A stretch of DNA of 64,000 bases, from the NCBI GenBank assembly GCA_018335195.1, contig JAGXKN010000007.1, forward strand, positions 31,688 through 95,687, given 5' to 3'. Position numbers and translations under genes: made by a program. The notes under the pieces were generated by a model, which was not told the DNA's origin, ran no database searches, and saw nothing but the letters and a program-made list of their open reading frames with translations. This document shows positions 62,025 to 64,000 of the stretch, piece by piece. Source of the DNA: Desulfobacterales bacterium. Its GTDB lineage: Bacteria > Desulfobacterota > Desulfobacteria > Desulfobacterales > Desulfosalsimonadaceae. Numbering within the stretch: position 1 is the stretch's first letter; each line of letters begins with the position of its first letter.

Positions 62025-63044
62025 ATGACCGGACATCGCAGGCAACAGGATAAACCGGATGCCGCCGTGCTCGAGATCATCCGCATGTCCACGGAGGACG
62101 GACCGGGCATTCGCACCACGGTGTTTTTCAAGGGGTGTCCCCTGAAGTGCCAATGGTGTCACAACCCGGAGAGTATCTCCGCCGCCCCGGAGCTCTGCTG
62201 GGTGGGCAGCCGCTGCATCGGCTGCGGCACCTGCCTGGCCGTGTGCGCCCGGCAAGCCCTTGACTTAAGGGATTCGGGGTTGGTGATCGACCGTTCAAGA
62301 TGTGCGGCCTGCGGCGAGTGCGCCGAGGCATGTCCGGGCGGGGCGCTGGAGCTGTTGGGCCGGCAATGGGATTTGGCGGAACTGACAGCGGAATTGCTCA
62401 AGGATCGGGCCTATTATGAGGCCTCGGGCGGCGGGGTGACGCTCTCCGGGGGCGAGCCGCTGATGCAGTCCGATTTTGTCGCCCCGCTTCTGCAGCGCCT
62501 GCGCCGGGAGGGAGTCCATACCGCAGTGGACACCTGCGGGCTTTGTTCGCAGAACGTCCTTGAAAATGTGCTTGCCCATGCCGGCATGGTCATGTTTGAT
62601 GTAAAAATCATGGATCCGGATTCGCACCGCCGGCTGACCGGACAGGAAAACAGCCGGATTCTTGAAAATATCTGCCGGGTTGCCGCATCCCTGCAGTCGC
62701 GCTTGCACCCGGCCGCGCTGTGGATCCGAACCCCGGTGATACCGGGAGCCACTGACGATCCGGCAAATATCTCCGCCATCGGGGAGTTTATCACTCGACA
62801 CCTCGCAGGCGCGGTGGATCGCTGGGAGCTGTGCGCATTCAACAACCTGTGCCGGGACAAGTACATGCGCCTGGATCGGGACTGGACATATGCGCAGACC
62901 GAACTCGTTACCGCCAGGCACATGGACGCCCTTTCACAAACCGCAAGGCACTCGGTTGCTGACCCGGAGATCGTGTGCTGGTCCGGTACGACCCGGCGCG
63001 ATCCGGATGCGGTCCCAAAGGAGCAAAACAATGGCATATCCTGA
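62025..63044 (+). CDS. glycyl radical enzyme activating enzyme (radical SAM)
   Basis: Start at ATG 62025 with AAGGAG just upstream (339 residues). Radical SAM cluster cysteines are Cys38, 42 and 45 in FFKGCPLKCQWCHNPE. A two-cluster ferredoxin insert follows: CIGCGTCLAVC (64, 67, 70, 74) and CAACGECAEAC (93, 96, 99, 103). TLSGGEPLMQ and the later FDVKIMDPDSHRRLTG are typical for activases of the Hpd/Cut/Bss type, not PflA. It abstracts hydrogen from the glycine of the partner enzyme. The gene begins 9 bases after the enzyme stop. Confidence 0.95.
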   Translation: MTGHRRQQDKPDAAVLEIIRMSTEDGPGIRTTVFFKGCPLKCQWCHNPESISAAPELCWVGSRCIGCGTCLAVCARQALDLRDSGLVIDRSRCAACGECAEACPGGALELLGRQWDLAELTAELLKDRAYYEASGGGVTLSGGEPLMQSDFVAPLLQRLRREGVHTAVDTCGLCSQNVLENVLAHAGMVMFDVKIMDPDSHRRLTGQENSRILENICRVAASLQSRLHPAALWIRTPVIPGATDDPANISAIGEFITRHLAGAVDRWELCAFNNLCRDKYMRLDRDWTYAQTELVTARHMDALSQTARHSVADPEIVCWSGTTRRDPDAVPKEQNNGIS

Positions 63045-63903
63045 TGTAACACTTAATGATACGGCCATTCAGGCCTTTTCCCCGGCCGAGAAAATCGGCC
63101 TGGTGGCATCGGTTTCACCGGAGCGCCGGCCGCATATCAGCCTGATCACCTCGATTCGCGCATCCGGGCCCGGGCAGCTCACCCTAGGCGAGTTCTGCAA
63201 GGGGGCCAGCAAGGCCAATATCCAGCAGCACCCGGAGATCGCGTTCTGCGTGATGACAATGGACCGGCGCATGTGGCGGGGGCATGCCCGCTGGAGCCAC
63301 CTGAAAAACGAGGGCCCGGAATACCAGGCCTACAACGATCTGCCCATGTTCCGCTACAATGCTTATTTCGGGATACACACGGTGCATTACCTGGACCTGG
63401 TCGATGCCCGGGGCCCGGAAAAACTGCCGCTGGGAAGGATCCTGGCATCCGCCGTGCTGACCCGGGCCGCCCGGGGCGGGGCGGACACCGCCGACAGCAG
63501 GCAGGTCCTGCCCCCTTTTGCCCGGACGCTGTTCAACCGGATGGATGCCCTGAAATTTCTGGCCTATATCCGGGATGACGGATTTCCGGAAATCATTCCC
63601 CTGCTTCAGTGCCGGGCGGCAGGCAGCAGTCGGCTGGTATTTTGTCCCCTGGCTTACGGGGCGGAATTAAGACAGGTTCCCGCCGGAATCGAAGTGGCCG
63701 TATTCGGGCTGACCCTGCAGATGGAAAGCGTGCTTACCCGGGGCGCATTCACCGGCTTTTCCCGCAGCCGCACGATTCGGGTGGGGGCCGTGGACATAAA
63801 CTGGGTATACAATTCCATGCCCCCGGCCCACGGCCGGATCTATCCCCCGGCGCCCCTTGAGCCCGTGACCCGGTGGGCGGATTTTCACGAGCCCACACCG
63901 TGA
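63031..63903 (+). CDS. PNPOx-like flavin-binding family protein linked to the glycyl radical unit
   Basis: Start at ATG 63031 after AAAGGAG (290 residues), overlapping the activase stop by 14 bases. The N-terminal half is a split-barrel PNPOx-like domain: EKIGLVASVSPERRPHISLI, then LTLGEFCKGASKANIQQHPE and EIAFCVMTMDRRMWRGHARW. The C-terminal half is specific: ALKFLAYIRDDGFPEIIPLL is again a PNPOx-like strand pair, so it may be a double barrel. It likely binds FMN. Tight coupling to the glycyl radical genes suggests it handles substrate or product redox, or protects the radical; this is inference. Confidence 0.75.
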   Translation: MAYPDVTLNDTAIQAFSPAEKIGLVASVSPERRPHISLITSIRASGPGQLTLGEFCKGASKANIQQHPEIAFCVMTMDRRMWRGHARWSHLKNEGPEYQAYNDLPMFRYNAYFGIHTVHYLDLVDARGPEKLPLGRILASAVLTRAARGGADTADSRQVLPPFARTLFNRMDALKFLAYIRDDGFPEIIPLLQCRAAGSSRLVFCPLAYGAELRQVPAGIEVAVFGLTLQMESVLTRGAFTGFSRSRTIRVGAVDINWVYNSMPPAHGRIYPPAPLEPVTRWADFHEPTP

Positions 63904-63962
63904 AAACCGCCGCAGGCTTTCTTTGCATCGGGGCAATACAGGAATTATGTTTTATTTTACAA

Positions 63963-64000
63963 GTAGGGGCGAACCTGGGTCTCCGCCCGGGTAGAGGGTT
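63963..64000. repeat. partial copy of the GTAGGGGCGA repeat (cut by window end)
   Basis: GTAGGGGCGAACC at 63963-63975 matches the left end of the element at 58501, in the same orientation. The remainder runs off the window. Confidence 0.55.

Overview
The window reads as ordinary chromosome of a moderately GC-rich, Gram-negative anaerobe, most likely a sulfate-reducing Desulfobacterota of the Desulfobacteraceae type. This is inferred from gene content: an exported CbiK-type cobaltochelatase, anaerobic cobalamin genes, acyl-CoA synthetases, a glycyl radical enzyme with its activase, an in-frame TGA in a small dual-CXXC protein, and no oxygen-dependent pathway. No rRNA operon, CRISPR array, prophage or complete insertion sequence was seen.

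Layout. (1) 1-5650, minus strand: a cobalamin operon with its own promoter, a cobalamin riboswitch and a leader terminator, followed by cbiK, a FecCD-type ABC importer (permease, ATPase, binding protein), cbiA and the start of cbiC. (2) 5.6-15.5 kb: a triple-PAS histidine kinase, an amidohydrolase, htpG, a rhomboid protease, an HD hydrolase, then HTH-EIIA, ClC channel and universal stress protein genes. (3) 15.5-19.4 kb, minus: murI, a cysteine-cluster protein, recR, ybaB, dnaX. (4) 19.5-24.4 kb: two tRNA-Ser genes bracketing a PEP-synthase-like protein, a TPR lipoprotein-like gene, a pair of half-size permeases and two sizeable gene-free stretches. (5) 24.5-40.4 kb: a tRNA-type methyltransferase, a DciA-like protein, an aldehyde dehydrogenase/iron alcohol dehydrogenase fusion divergent from a 739-residue protein of unknown function, two acyl-CoA synthetases, an isocitrate-type dehydrogenase, rpsA, a cold-shock gene with a long leader, and rlmN. 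(6) 40.5-47.8 kb, plus: the conserved translation cluster ffh-rpsP-khpA-rimM-trmD-PF09936 methylase-rplS-rnhB-yraN-rsmI and a DUF2520 protein. (7) 47.8-56.8 kb: an M16 protease, a thioesterase, a probable small selenoprotein followed by a DUF2937 membrane protein and a cysteine-rich FMN enzyme, a HesB-like protein without its cysteines, and cstA. (8) 57-64 kb: a decayed histidine kinase, a decayed receiver-domain remnant, arfB, and a three-gene glycyl radical unit (enzyme, activase, flavin-type PNPOx protein) with copies of one short repeat on either side.

The strongest candidates for something new are the selenoprotein at 52692-52916, which ordinary gene calling splits at the TGA; the glycyl radical unit at 59500-63903, whose active-site loop departs from the usual pattern; the ALDH-ADH fusion with its shared divergent operator; and the unrecognised 739-residue protein. 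Several genes here have obvious misleading upstream starts, and I give the start I consider best supported.
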